In this document: positions 35,555-47,215 of the stretch, one piece after another
How the letters are laid out: each line of letters starts with the position of its first letter
Numbering within the stretch: position 1 is the stretch's first letter
NCBI GenBank assembly: GCA_963514095.1
Contig: OY741275.1
Coordinates: 12,971,069-13,035,068 of the forward strand
Origin: Eutrigla gurnardus
Taxonomy: Eukaryota > Chordata > Actinopteri > Perciformes > Triglidae
Length of the DNA stretch: 64,000 bases
Direction of reading: 5' to 3'
Translations under genes and position numbers: made by a program
The notes under the pieces: generated by a model
Seen by the model: the letters and a program-made list of their open reading frames with translations, nothing else
Databases searched by the model: none
What the model was told of the DNA's origin: nothing

Positions 35555-38139
35555 TTGCTTCAGTGTAGACAGGTGTGACAGAGGCGGAGCAGAGCTTCAC
35601 CAGCTGCATCCCATCCCATAATCAAGACTACAAAGACCCAGCTCCACCACCTTGCTAGATCGTGGTTCCTGGGTTTAGTTCAGCTTCAGCCTGTGTTTCA
35701 ACCCCTTCTTGGTTCTGCTGTTGCTGCAGGTCTGTCTGCTCTGCTCCGTCCTCTCATCTCTGCACCTCTGCTGTGGATTCCCAGCTCGACTCCATCACAG
35801 CTTACCCAGCGCCCAGCTAAAGCAGGCACCAACCGGTTTCTCCACGCCTCCCTCATCCCCTCTGCTCCTTCCCCAGCTCAATATCTCATCCCTTAGCCTC
35901 TGCGATGCATCACCCAAACCTCATGCCTGCCTCCTCTTCTGTGTCTGTACTCGGGTTCACCTGTTCTGAAGCCCCCGTATCCATCATTCTGAGCAGCGAC
36001 CTTGATCTGATTAAACACTGCACACGTCACGAGTCTGTGAACAGAGAGAGTGAATGTCGTTGGTTAGCAGGCTGAGAACTTGAAGGTGAGCAGCCTGTCG
36101 CCTGCAGCTCTTCATCAACAGCTCGCTGTCGCTGCTCCTTCTTCTTCCATTACCTCCTGCAATGTTTCCAACTCAAGCTCCCTGACAAACTCATTGCTTT
36201 TCCTGTGACTTACTCTTAATAAAAGTTAACTTGTGTTTTGCCAGTGAAATTCTTGTGAAACTGCAGCATAGGGAGTGTCTGGTTTACATTAGCAGAAAGA
36301 TGCATGTTTTTTCTGCAAATGTTGCCACAGACACGTCGAGATACACGTTTTTCTTTTGTCATATGCATATATCTGTAAATTATGTGTATTTACAATATTT
36401 CCTTCACTCTGAAGTCTCAGCCTTTTAAAGCTCTCAGTCAGTTGAAATGCTGACTGCACTTTTACCTCAGTGATGAACACACCCATCGATGTGACATTAC
36501 AGATGCAGCCATCTAGAATCTTGCATGTATTTGTTGGCAAATATGTTCTCTGTATTTGAGCACAGCTACAGAAAACAGTTTGGAAATATTTACCCAACAT
36601 TTGATTTTATTTGCACTGTTTTTCATTAATACGGTTGTGTTATTTAAGGCAGCATTGCAGGTCTGTATGTTTTAAACACCTTCTGTAGTTGATTTAATGA
36701 GTTCTCGCTAATGCTGGAGAGCACATGCTCAATAGAAGTCATCCAAGCTTTACATCAGCAGCATTACTGCCAACTTATGAGTCATTAAAAAAGAAAAAAA
36801 AACTTTAAAATGGGACCATATCTGGCACTAAAATCTTGTTTAATAGTCCATTTAGCTCTGTAGATTCCCTGGAGTCCAGGCTGAAATACATATAAATAAC
36901 ATTATTTATGGTTGATAGTTAAAAATGAAGACACTGGGCAGCAGTTTAATTCTTGCAGGGGAAATTAAATGCATGTCTGTGCATTGACTATTAGGAAAAA
37001 AATATTTTAAAAAATAAAAATAAAAAGGTGTTCAGCTCCAGTGAGTATACTTGTACATAAATCCTCATGACCGAAAAGCAAAATTCATCAGGAGGACAGT
37101 TTCTGATGAGAAGATGCACTTGCAGTCACAAAACAAAGTGGTATTCACTCTTCCACGAGAAATAGGTGGAGGTTGGCACCATAGTGACAACTCATAAAGC
37201 TATCGTGCAATCGTTCAACAGCTTCCATTTACTTTCCTCTGGTATTTCATCCAATTAAAAGTTATTTGAAGAGCTAACAAACTATTTAATTCGCTTAGAT
37301 CAGTCACTATTCTAGAGTTTATTCAAAAGACACATTTGTACCATCATTACCTCCATAACCCCATAACCCCCAGAAATCCTCTTTTGTGGAAGTGTTTGCT
37401 CTGACAGAGGAGGTTAAATAACACACAACTAACAAGCTACGATAGCTTGCTCTATTTGAATGGTTCTGTCCATTCTACTCCTGCTCTATATCTCAGTCAA
37501 CAGATTTTAGAAATACTGACGACAGCTGCTTGATTCTTAAATCCTTGATTTCTCATGCATTTCATTAAATATAGGTTGTGCTGGAATATCAAACATTGAG
37601 GATCAGCACTGATCCTGGTTTTAATGTCTCAACAGACACTCATCATACAGCTTTTTGTACCGTTCACATCACATTTTGATTGTTTTTTCCAACTGCAGTG
37701 TGAAAGCCTCCTGTCTGAAGGTTTTGGAGTAGCCTAGTCAAAGTCTTGACTTTTCCATGACTTAAAACGGGCAGTACTGTCCAATGTGGCATATTTAAAT
37801 TCTGCAAAGAGAAATGGGCCAAAGTTCCTCCCCAGCGATGTAAAAGACTCATATTGCAAACATTTGTTTGCAGTTGTGGCTGCCAAGGGTGGCACAACCA
37901 GCTACTTGGTCTAGGAGGGCTTTTTCACATGGATGATGGTTTGGAATAATTCATTGCCTTCAATAAATGGAATAATCATATAAAAACTGTATTTTGTGTT
38001 CACTCGTGTTTGTCTTATATTAAAATTAGTTGATGATCTGAAATATTTAAGTGTGAAACACGCATAAGAAATCAGGAAGGAGCAAATACTCGCCATAACA
38101 GTGCTGTGCCCATAATGGGAATGTTTTGGGTATATTTAC

Positions 38140-38205
38140 AAATGGTGATTAATCATGATTAATCGTGATTAATCCACATCTACCCTGTAATTAATCTGAT
38201 TAAAA
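38140..38205 (+). repeat. ATTAATC-reiterated repeat scrap
   Basis: TGATTAATCATGATTAATCG, then TGATTAATCC gives three near-tandem ATTAATC(A/G)TG words. This is a common fish repeat signature that also matches K50 homeodomain sites (TAATCC). Confidence 0.4.
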
Positions 38206-38429
38206 TGTTTCATAGTTTGTTTGTTGTTACCTCCACCATCATGTTTCACACAGTAACCAGTTCTCTATTAATCTGTGAGCAGGGAATTTAATTAAAACAA
38301 AAATTAAATGAAGCCAACGAGCATATGGATGGAAACTATTTCACTCCTGCATTATAAATGTCTGGTCGACAGAGAAACCGTCGCTTAGTTCACTCGTGTT
38401 CTTGTTCCTCTCTGTCTTCCTCCTTTAAA

Positions 38430-38640
38430 CTACATAATGTTTCATAATTATGTTTGTGCATGGGTGCTTTTATTGGGTGTTGTAATTAGGCCGGCATATT
38501 GATAGGGTGTCTGCCCGAGCGTTGTAACGACCATAATGAACACTAACGGAGAAAAAAAATGTATGAAAAAATCAATGAGTCAATCGAAGTCTGAGACATT
38601 AAAATGTAAATTAGCCGAGCCTCCAAATAACGGTCATACT
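38430..38640. promoter_or_regulatory. Candidate conserved non-coding element
   Basis: Non-repetitive, stop-rich sequence dense in homeodomain/Hox-like words: CATAATTATG, TTTTATTGGG, GTAATTAGGC and CCATAATGAA, with some CpGs. The composition resembles vertebrate conserved enhancers. No conservation data are available here. Confidence 0.22.
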
Positions 38641-39566
38641 GGTTATTAGTGATCTGTATCTTTTAGAAACGGACTCATGTGACTCTTAAAGTTTACAAGA
38701 ATAGTATATAATCTCCTGAAACTAAGAATTGTTGTGTTTTGGTGGCTTAGAATGACAGTGACACATCTGTCTGTGTGCAGGTTAACTTCCTGGATTTCCG
38801 GATCTCTTCCTATAACTATTTCCTAAAATCAAATAAAAATGTACATGCAACTAGATTCTGCAAGATCATCTGACGCATAACGTGGGTTTTTATTTTACTT
38901 TAAAAAGGGACACAAAAGTCATCCAGAAGTATTCACTAAGTAATACTAAAAAGCCAAAGCATGATGCTACTATTTTACAGTGTCTCATCATCAAACTCCT
39001 TTTACATTTTACGACATACTGTGCTTTTTGACAGAGTTTGCTAAATAGCTTAAACAAATTTGACTCTATGAAGTGCTGAAGTGAGAGTGAAGTGGTTTGA
39101 GCTGCAGGGAATCTCTACATCATCTTAATCAACCTGAAATGCTGCAATGAGGCAGAAAATGAAACGTGGAGTGTTTCCCTGAGATCCTAAAGTCATTAAA
39201 ACACACAAGAGCTCTTGCCTGGAGAGGAGCGAGGAGGAAGGAATCACGCAACATTTTGGCCCTCTTTTTCAAAATAGATTTTTCCAACTACAAGGTCATT
39301 AGCCATATCATGACAGACACAAACTTGTTATATGATGCAGAAATCCTTCTTGTGAACTGCTTCTTTGATGTAATAACTATGAAACTATACTGTGCACATT
39401 TTGGTGTGTTTTTACAGGACCAGCCACCCTCACTTCCCTGCAGAACCAAGAATAGCTCACAGATGACACACATCTGTCTGCCTCAGCGCCTCGCAACACA
39501 TGTCCTCTGTTTCAGTGTGCTCTCTAAGCCACATTTAAACGTATACCTCTCATATGTTTTGTGTCC

Positions 39567-39699
39567 TGGCGTCCTGTCCAGGGTGTACCCTGCCTTCGCC
39601 CAATGACAGCTGGGATCGGCTCCAGCCCCCCCGCGACCCTGAATACAGGATAAGCGGTAGACAATGGATGGATGGATGGATGGATGGATGGATGGATGG
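39567..39699 (+). mobile_element. 5'-truncated GGAT-tailed retroposon fragment
   Basis: Same 3' sequence as at 6965..7088 (CTGTCCAGGGTGTACCCTGC, then GGATAAGCGGTAGACAATGG) ending in about nine GGAT units. ATGTTTTGTGTCC at 39554..39566 and 39700..39712 is a 13-bp target-site duplication. Confidence 0.85.
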
Positions 39700-39954
39700 A
39701 TGTTTTGTGTCCACAGACTTAAGCTCTGATCTGTGATCCATCATCTTCCTTGGACATTGTTATATTTCTTCATCTGCTGTGACGGCGACAAGGTTATTGC
39801 CATGCTATAGTATTTCCTGTCTCGCCACTAGTCACCCTCAGTGAGCATCGAGTTCTGTCACCTGATTACACACCTGCTCTCAATCAGCCAATCAGCATAT
39901 ATTGTGGTCTCGTTGTCTTGTTGCATGTGTCCAAAAAGATTACAAAGCAGTGAA

Positions 39955-40082
39955 GTAGATGTATGAAGTAGCATATCATTTAAGTATTAAAGTAAAGGAA
40001 AAGCACCTCATGTTTGTCCTAGTATGCCCAAGTAGCCTACAGTACTTGAGTAAAAGTAAATGTAATTACATTCCACCACTGG
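39955..40082 (+). repeat. Relic of the 'CAGTGGTGGAAG' MITE family (right end)
   Basis: Ends AGTACTTGAGTAAAAGTAAA, then TACATTCCACCACTG, the reverse complement of the CAGTGGTGGAA terminus. The left part is decayed. Confidence 0.55.
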
Positions 40083-40089
40083 ACCAGTT

Positions 40090-41780
40090 GGAGGAGCACA
40101 GAAAGTCAATGTCATTGTCATTTTATTCTCTGTTGACCACAAATGTTGGTAAATGAATGCAGCCGGCCCTTATAGACAGAAATATGTAACTTGATAATAT
40201 TATATTTCATGGTAGCATGGTGACCCAAATCTTGGAAAAAGCAGTTTTTTGTTGTTTTCTTTTCATGACAGTTTGGCCATTTCAAAGTCTCAGTTGAACC
40301 ATTTAAGTATTATCTCATTGAAACTGGTACACAGGGTAGGATAGGTGACTGTGACAGACTGAACAGAGTTGAAAAGCAACAGACAGCAAAGAGGAATATT
40401 GGAGCAATAGTGGTGGAGCTGGTGGTAGTTTGTATCGGTGCATTTGGAAGACAAGATAAATTAGAGTTTTTGCTGATATATTTACTTACTGCCTTGTTTA
40501 TTTTGTTGCATACTCTGTTGCTTATAGTCACATCAGAATGGATCTAAGGGAGTAGCTAAGACCGGCCCTTGATGAGAAACTTGTCATGCTCAACTTCTTA
40601 TCCATTAATATCGTTTAAAATGCTCACATAAGGTGCATTTCCATCCACCTGTTTATATGCATATTTTGATGTTATTCATAACCTTTTATGCAAAGCTGAC
40701 TGAAAATACTGGGAAAAAAACTCTAAAATATTGGAAGGTTTTACGCTTGGCTGAAAGTCCGCTTAGAATTTGTGTTACATTGTGATGGAAACCTTTTCCC
40801 CCATGGTTGTTTTGGTCTGCAGGAAAAGGAGTGTTCATCAGTGATTTGTGTTGGCTGTGCTGCACACAGAGTGAATTCACAGATAGTACACTGACAACAA
40901 ATCTCCAGACTATCGCCTAACTGAATTGTCCACCCACGAGTTATCAGCATTCGCTAAAAAATGGTTAAAAAAAAAACAATTAAAGAGAAACAGGAAGTAA
41001 AACTGCACCCAGATATCATCTTCTCTTTTAACCACATTCACTGAAGAACAGCTCAGAGCTTGAGTCTTTGATCACACACACCAGGAGGTCCCAGCTGTTA
41101 ATTCTGCCAAAGAAATGGACTCATATTTGCTCCATTCTGTGGACTCAAATCACCCCATAATTCACTGTAAAAAGTAGTATAATCAATGCACAAACACACT
41201 AAAACTAATCTGCAAAGTGTCTTTGAGTTGATTGAAGCAGCGAAAACTTTTGGCGTAAGCCGACCCAATGCCACGCATTTGCTGCATTCAATAGGTCATT
41301 TAAATGGATCAATCAAATGAGTGTCGGTGTATATGAACATTGACTTGTATGAAAATATTTGCATCGTCTCAACACAGAATACCCATAAAAACAATGTAAT
41401 TTACATAATTTCAGTAACACTGCCAATACAAAATATAAATAAAGGCTAATTTCAAGTACATATCAGATCAAGGATTCACATTACAGTATAATATACTTTT
41501 TTTATTATAATGTATTTTATTAACTGTGACATTTATGTGATATTTTCAAATATTAATTGTTAAACTTTGATGCCTTTTATAAAAAAAAAAATGTTTTTCT
41601 AGTGGATTTTAATTGAAATATAATGCATTTGTGAGCTATGAATATTTTTAAACAACTTAATTTGATGATGTGATTAAACGATCAGTTTGACATTTAATCA
41701 CATTTTTGTATAGGGGAAAGGGAGGGGGAAATTTTCTGCAGCTTCTTCCTTCTTGATAATTTAATTCGATTAATAGAGAT
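40090..41780. other. No gene seen
   Basis: AT-rich sequence without recognised exons or repeats. Confidence 0.35.
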
Positions 41781-41786
41781 CAAATA

Positions 41787-42165
41787 ACTTCACGCTTGTC
41801 CATCCCGGGGGAGGTTGTGGACGTGGAAACCAAGTGTGCCACGTTCAAAGGCTCCATTGTGAAAGCGTCTGCTAGAGATTGTGATCAGAAGGTCATAGGT
41901 GCCTGTTGTGGCAGCAACCTTGTTGCAGACGATGTGATTTTGCTGGTTTCATCAGACCGTGCCCTTCAGTAAGTCTTATGCTTCTCTGCTGGAAAATGGT
42001 GGACTTGTTCGCGAGTGAGGGTAAAGTGGAGCAGGAGATGGCCAGGCATTTTGTTGCAGCATCAGCAGTGATTCGGGTATTGTGTTAGACCATTATTATT
42101 ATTATCATTGTGAAGAGGGGCGGAGCCACAAGCTCTCGGTTTACCAGTCCATTCATCATCATACG
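41787..42165 (+). pseudogene. Internally deleted LINE ORF2 relic
   Basis: Open frame from about 41776 to 41969. It first matches a segment upstream of RT (KGSIVKASARDCDQKVIGAC) and then jumps directly to a polymerase palm segment (VADDVILLVSSDRALQ). In fish LINEs of this type these are separated by several hundred residues. Downstream, in another frame, SEGKVEQEMARHFVAASAVI continues the C-terminal region, followed by ATT repeats and decayed sequence to about 42165. No endonuclease is present. Family recognition is from memory of a common fish LINE protein; the clade is unassigned. Confidence 0.6.
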
Positions 42166-42169
42166 TCTC

Positions 42170-43960
42170 TTACACTAATCATCAACAGCAGTGCATGCAA
42201 AAATTGGTAAATAGACTCCAGGATTTACGTTACAGCCATTTGATCACCTGCCAAACACCATGGTAGCAGTCAGCACAACACTTTCCCTGGTGTCTCCAAA
42301 CAGAACACGCTTATCATTAGTTGAAACAGTAAAACTGCAAAGACTGTCCAGTCTTTTATTCACTTCTCCACAGTTGGTTGACCACGCTTGGAGAATCACA
42401 GCAATCGGCAACAAGCTTTTTAACTGAACTGACAGCCAGTTGTTTATTGCATATATTAGCTAATGACACTCACTAACACAAGTCACTCCTTTATTTATAG
42501 TATGATGACAACACCAGCTCAATGGCTTCTGGGATACACTCAGGTATTTACAGGCCATTTTTGACAGATGCCGATATCTGTTCCACCATCAGGGGTTACT
42601 GTGTGCAGAGGGGTCTGCTTCATAGGCCTGCAACTGCTGAATCATGTCCCATTTACTAACTTAGTTTATAGCCATCCCCCAAACCGTTTTCCCACCTCAC
42701 ACAGGGCAGCTTTTGTATTCACCCTCTTTCTTAGTCATCTCTTATAGGAGGAACAGAAAGACAATGCCTTCTTCTATTACTTTTCTCAAGGTAGAACACT
42801 TTTTGTGTCCGTGTCGTGCAACACTCCTTAGTTGTTGTAAAATAATTGTGGCTCAAGACCTCGAGTGGCTTATTGCTTTTATAAAACGGTTGCTGCTGTA
42901 ACACCTGGCACATTTTTGTAAAATAGACACCAATTATAGAAGAAAATACAATACTTTACTCATAACACATAATCATTCTTCCGCCAAGCGATGTAGTTCT
43001 TCAGCGACATTTAACAGAATGGTTGCCTGGCAACACAGAGACACAGTGGACAGTGTGTTTGCAGATAGAGTTGAAGTAGTGTTCAGTCATGTTAGCACTA
43101 TTCTCTACTCTTTCTGAGGGGGTTCACTATTGACAGGTGCGTTTTAATTGCACGGTGCATGGAGGACACTGCTCCAGCATCTTCTCTCTGTACTTTAAGC
43201 ACAAGTTAATTTGCAAGTTAAGCCGGTTTGAGAATGTTTTTGTTCAGTGGTGTTTTCTACAAATCTATGGTAAGATGGAGCCAAGGAAGGACAAACAAAA
43301 AAATCCTGTCACATTGCAGTTAGCCTACATTATAACCACATCTACCATTGGCAATATTATGCTAACTTTCCCCTAGCTGCCGCTTGCCAGTGACATCATT
43401 TCTGTTAGCGTGTAGCTTCTAGCGATTGACAACATAACGGAAGACAAGTTGAGCATTGTAGGAAAAACAGCTAGCTAGTTACATCATTAACTTCGATAGT
43501 TAGCGGGCTGCAATCATTTAGCCGTTTTTGATATAATATCTGCTTCCTTTTTCTTTTGCAGCTCTTCAATGTGTTATATTAACTGTGTCTCCTTGCATCA
43601 CTTCCAACCACGCATCCATGCTTTATTTTATCTCCTCTCTTTATCGGAGCTTATGAAAAAGTCATGCAAAATGAGCCAGGCCCAAATCAGTCTCAGTTTG
43701 GTCCACATAGACTTCTGTTGTGCTAGCAGTGTGAAGAGTTTTGAAAAGGTGGCTTCAGTTTTGAACAATGCTTATTAGCAGTTGAAAAAAACTATACCTG
43801 TCAAAGAGGCACGGATGCTGTAGTCCGGAGGTCGTTGTCACATCTGGGGTTAAAGACACAACGTCTATGATGTTCCTTTGTCACGTGTTCAGATATTTAA
43901 AACATGTTTATATATTATGTGCTTTATTCTGTTTCAGACAGAAGAGGAAAGAAGGCTGCA
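42170..43960. other. No gene seen
   Basis: Unassigned sequence; no exon or repeat was recognised with confidence. Confidence 0.35.
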
Positions 43961-43994
43961 AGAGCTTAAAGGCTGTCCTGCTTGTCACCAGTAA

Positions 43995-44215
43995 ACCTTA
44001 AACCTTCCTCTCCCCGTCTCTTCATTTACCTCCCTCTGCATCTTCCTCCCTCCCCCTCCATCCCCTTCCTCGTCCTCATTCTCCCTCCTCTCTCACCTCT
44101 CCCGACCTCAGCCTGTCCGTCTGCCCTCTCTGTTTCCCTCTTTACACTTTTTTATATCCCTCTAAGTCTTTCTGCCTCCTCTTTCATCCCTGCTGTTTCC
44201 ACTTTCCCCCACACA
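43995..44215 (+). repeat. Polypyrimidine tract (about 200 bp)
   Basis: Almost purine-free runs (CTTCCTCCCTCCCCCTCCAT and similar). Potential triplex/H-DNA; the 99-codon frame is low complexity. Confidence 0.8.
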
Positions 44216-44754
44216 CACTGTCTTTGCTTTCTAAGCCCTTTAGGCAGTTTGTTTCCCCCAGCAGTAGGTGAGGCAGATTAAGCAGAATCCTAACAGACTT
44301 GCAGAACCTCCACTGAATCCTCTTTATTTTCCTGCTGTCACGCTCCACTGATTCCTTCACTCGTGTCCTCCGTTTGTAGTACAGAAGGTCCTGCGACCTT
44401 TTTATCTTGAGAAAGGGCTTCTTCCCTCTCACTACGAGAGGGTTTTTCAGTCCAGAGTATAGGTACTGTTCATTTATCATATAATTGTAATAAATTAATA
44501 AATGTTTATTGAGTTTAAAGTCAAAATTATTAGTAGGAACTGAGATTTTTTCTCAGTGTATAAATGTAAATATTCCTCATCACAGCACAAACAAAATGTG
44601 AGTTGAGCTTATGATTCACCACCTTTATCTAGTCTTGGATATTGCCTGCAGCTCCTTTCTCCCCTGACTCCCCCTCCTAAATATCACCTGACAATAAAAA
44701 CTCTGTATAAGACACAAGACAGTGCCCTTCAGGTGGCTCAGGGGGACTCTTTTG

Positions 44755-44756
<2 letters not shown>

Positions 44757-44818
<62 letters not shown>
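44757..44818. repeat. (TG)n microsatellite
   Basis: About 31 TG units. Confidence 0.98.
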
Positions 44819-44819
<1 letters not shown>

Positions 44820-45606
44820 CTGTGCACGTTTGTGTAAATGTGATGGTAAGAGGAAGAGTGCAGACTCTGTGTTGGTAATGATCCTACATGACAGAGAGAA
44901 GAGGTCAGTTCGGTTCACCCGCTGGTTCAAAATACTCAACAAGCACCGTGTCTGCCATCTGGCACTTCACCAAAATGTCAGCAGTGTCACGTCATCTCCT
45001 TTTGCTGGGACTGTCACCCTGATGTGATTCTAACTTTTTTTTGGGGGGGGGGGCAACTGACCTAACAGTCAAAAAGCAGCAGTTTGTTAAAATGCAACAA
45101 GTGAGAAACACTTGTTGCAGTCCCAACCCCCTCTCAATATATGGTGGCAACGCCATGCTTTTATGACAATCTACATCATCATCATCCTTTCCCACTTCTC
45201 GTCTAATATATCCAGCTCTCCTGGCTGAAAATGTCTTGTCAGTTTCTTTTATTTAATGGTGTGTATGTTGTTTCCTTGCTTCTTTTTTTTAACAGAGATT
45301 TGAATACAGAATATTCCAGTTATGTTGCTAAGTTACGTTGAGAGTCACCTGCTGTATTAATAGATGTGACTGATGCTCATTATTCATGATTTTTTTTTTC
45401 ACGGTGCTGCTGACAAACTCATCATGACTCATGTAATAAGCGGTCCACTCTCCAGTCACCACCCATTAACTTCCCATCAGTTCTGCTGCATGTCATCCAA
45501 AAAATAACAGCTCATTTGTGAACGTTCATTGACATAAAGTGGTACATTTTTTCATAAATGGTCTTTATTACTGCAAAGTTTAAACTTTTTATGCGTTATG
45601 CTTCCC

Positions 45607-46178
45607 AGTGGTGGAAGAATACTCAAATATTTTTAAATAAGTACTGATACTAGTTAGTTATACCACAATATAATACTATTTTGTAATAGAAGCGGTAGTT
45701 GTTATCAGATGAACTCAAGTAAAGTGGTCAAAGTTGAAACTACTGCGGTTAGAACTGAAGCACAAACTAGTAAACAACACTTTGAAGCAGGTTAGGAGAG
45801 GATTGTTTTATGCAGTTTAATCAGAATCACAATACACATTGTAAGATGAATAACCAAATAAAGAATATGAGAAAAATATGATTTAAAAAGATACACTGGA
45901 TACAGTCCAATATATCTCTTTTGCAATATAAGAGATACGGTCTGTGCAAGAATATTTCTGACCATGGAATGAACAGAGAGACTGGTCCAAAAGGTCAGAT
46001 AGATTAAATTATAGATACATTTCTATCATCTGATCATTGTTTTGTTTTGTATCATCTGCATTTGCAAATTTACAAGGAACTAATGACGTAAAAAGTAAAT
46101 TGCCCTCTGAAATTAGTAGCTTAGTATCTAACACAGAAGTGTACTTGAGGGAAAGGGTTTTGCTACATTCCACCTGTC
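45607..46178. mobile_element. Possible decayed MITE with CAGTGGTGGAAG-like ends
   Basis: The left end CAGTGGTGGAAGAATACTCA and right end TACTTGAGGG...CATTCCACCTG are inverted approximations of each other and of a common fish hAT-like MITE family. The interior is strongly diverged and no clear 8-bp duplication is seen. Confidence 0.4.
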
Positions 46179-46949
46179 CAGTAAACAATATGCTATGTAT
46201 TTAAGTCTGACTCAACTGAACTTATATGCAGCTCATCTCACACAGACAGATTAATAGGTTGTTTGCTGCAGTCGGCAGGATGTAGTGGAAGAATTCCCTG
46301 ATGCTGAGTCAAGAAGGGAGGACAGCAGGAAATAACAAGGTAAAGAAGAAGTGATGAAAGAGGACGAAACGGTGATAAGGTGGAGGCAGCACTTAAAAGT
46401 GAGCGTACAGATGATTGATGGTAGGAAGGAAATTAATGAGATAGAAAGAGTTGTTGTGTCTGAGAAAGAAGAGGTGGAGAGAATGTGTGCCTTGAGCTTC
46501 TATCAGTGCAATTACAGTTTTAGAGATGGAGATTAGGGCTGTTTTACACCTGCCACCATGCAGGGGCTTCAATCATCCGCCAGATACTGGATATGTTCAG
46601 CCTTAAGTTTGGTCTCCCAACTCAGGGGGGGGGATGGGGAATGGACTCTGGGGTCCTGACAAAAAGACAAGGACGAGGATCAAAATGCAGCACACCAGGT
46701 AGGTATGGTTGGCAATGACCTTTATTACTTTCTTCAGCAGGGGAGTAAGCAGGCGGGTAATTGGTAATAAAGTTCAGCGTAATTACCGAGTGTCTTTGGG
46801 TTTGGGGAGGGCTCGGATGCTCAGGTCAAGGAGTTTGAGCAGGTGAGTGGAGTGGGGAGCTCGCACTCTATCAGCAGTTCATGGGGAGGCGACGGCTCCG
46901 TGAGGGAGCAGGCTGGGGAGTAAAAGCTTTGGTCAGCAAGGCTGATGTG

Positions 46950-47165
46950 TTTTCAGTATGACACGCAGTACCGTCCAGGCAGGGGAAACGTCATTGCAGA
47001 CTGCCTCTGTCTCTGTCAGCGACCTCACTACTGCCGCATATTCTGAGCAGGACTTGGTCACAGAGGATATCTCTCCTCTCCTGACTGCACCGCAGCTTGC
47101 TGATTTTTCCTGATGTTGATGACTTGATTCCTGCTATTTTAGGGGCTGTACCCACATCGTTTAAT
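46950..47165 (+). pseudogene. Gypsy-like pol fragment (RNase H end/linker)
   Basis: Plus-strand translation gives QYDTQYRPGRGNVIADCL, the conserved end of RNase H in fish Ty3/gypsy-like elements (YRPG..N..AD.LSR). A spacer follows with frameshifts (TVQAGETSLQTASVSVSDLT in one frame, SLLPHILSRTWSQRISLL in another). Neither integrase nor LTRs are recognised nearby. It is a short, dead fragment. Confidence 0.5.
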
Positions 47166-47172
47166 GCACTTA

Positions 47173-47215
47173 TCATGAGTCATTTGGGATAAAAGCATCA
47201 ACTAAACAAATGTAA
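47173..47215 (+). repeat. Decayed L2/SINE-type 3' tail
   Basis: CATTTGGGATAAAAGCATCA, then ACTAAACAAATGTAAA is a diverged version of the TTTGGATAAAAGCGTCTGCT tail, also present at about 1516..1560. Confidence 0.55.

Larger units (their letters stand above)
33620..39550. other. No gene seen; flank or intron
   Basis: Contains (AC)n at 34742..34782 and (GT)n at 35495..35553. Reiterated ATTAATC words lie at 38147..38177. A possible conserved non-coding segment is listed separately. Open frames here (for example 36289..36600, 39166..39606) carry no recognised domain. Confidence 0.35.

Noticed and set aside
39166..39606. 146-codon plus-strand open frame.
   Set aside because: Its 3' end runs into the truncated retroposon at 39567, and nothing in the remainder resembles a protein family.
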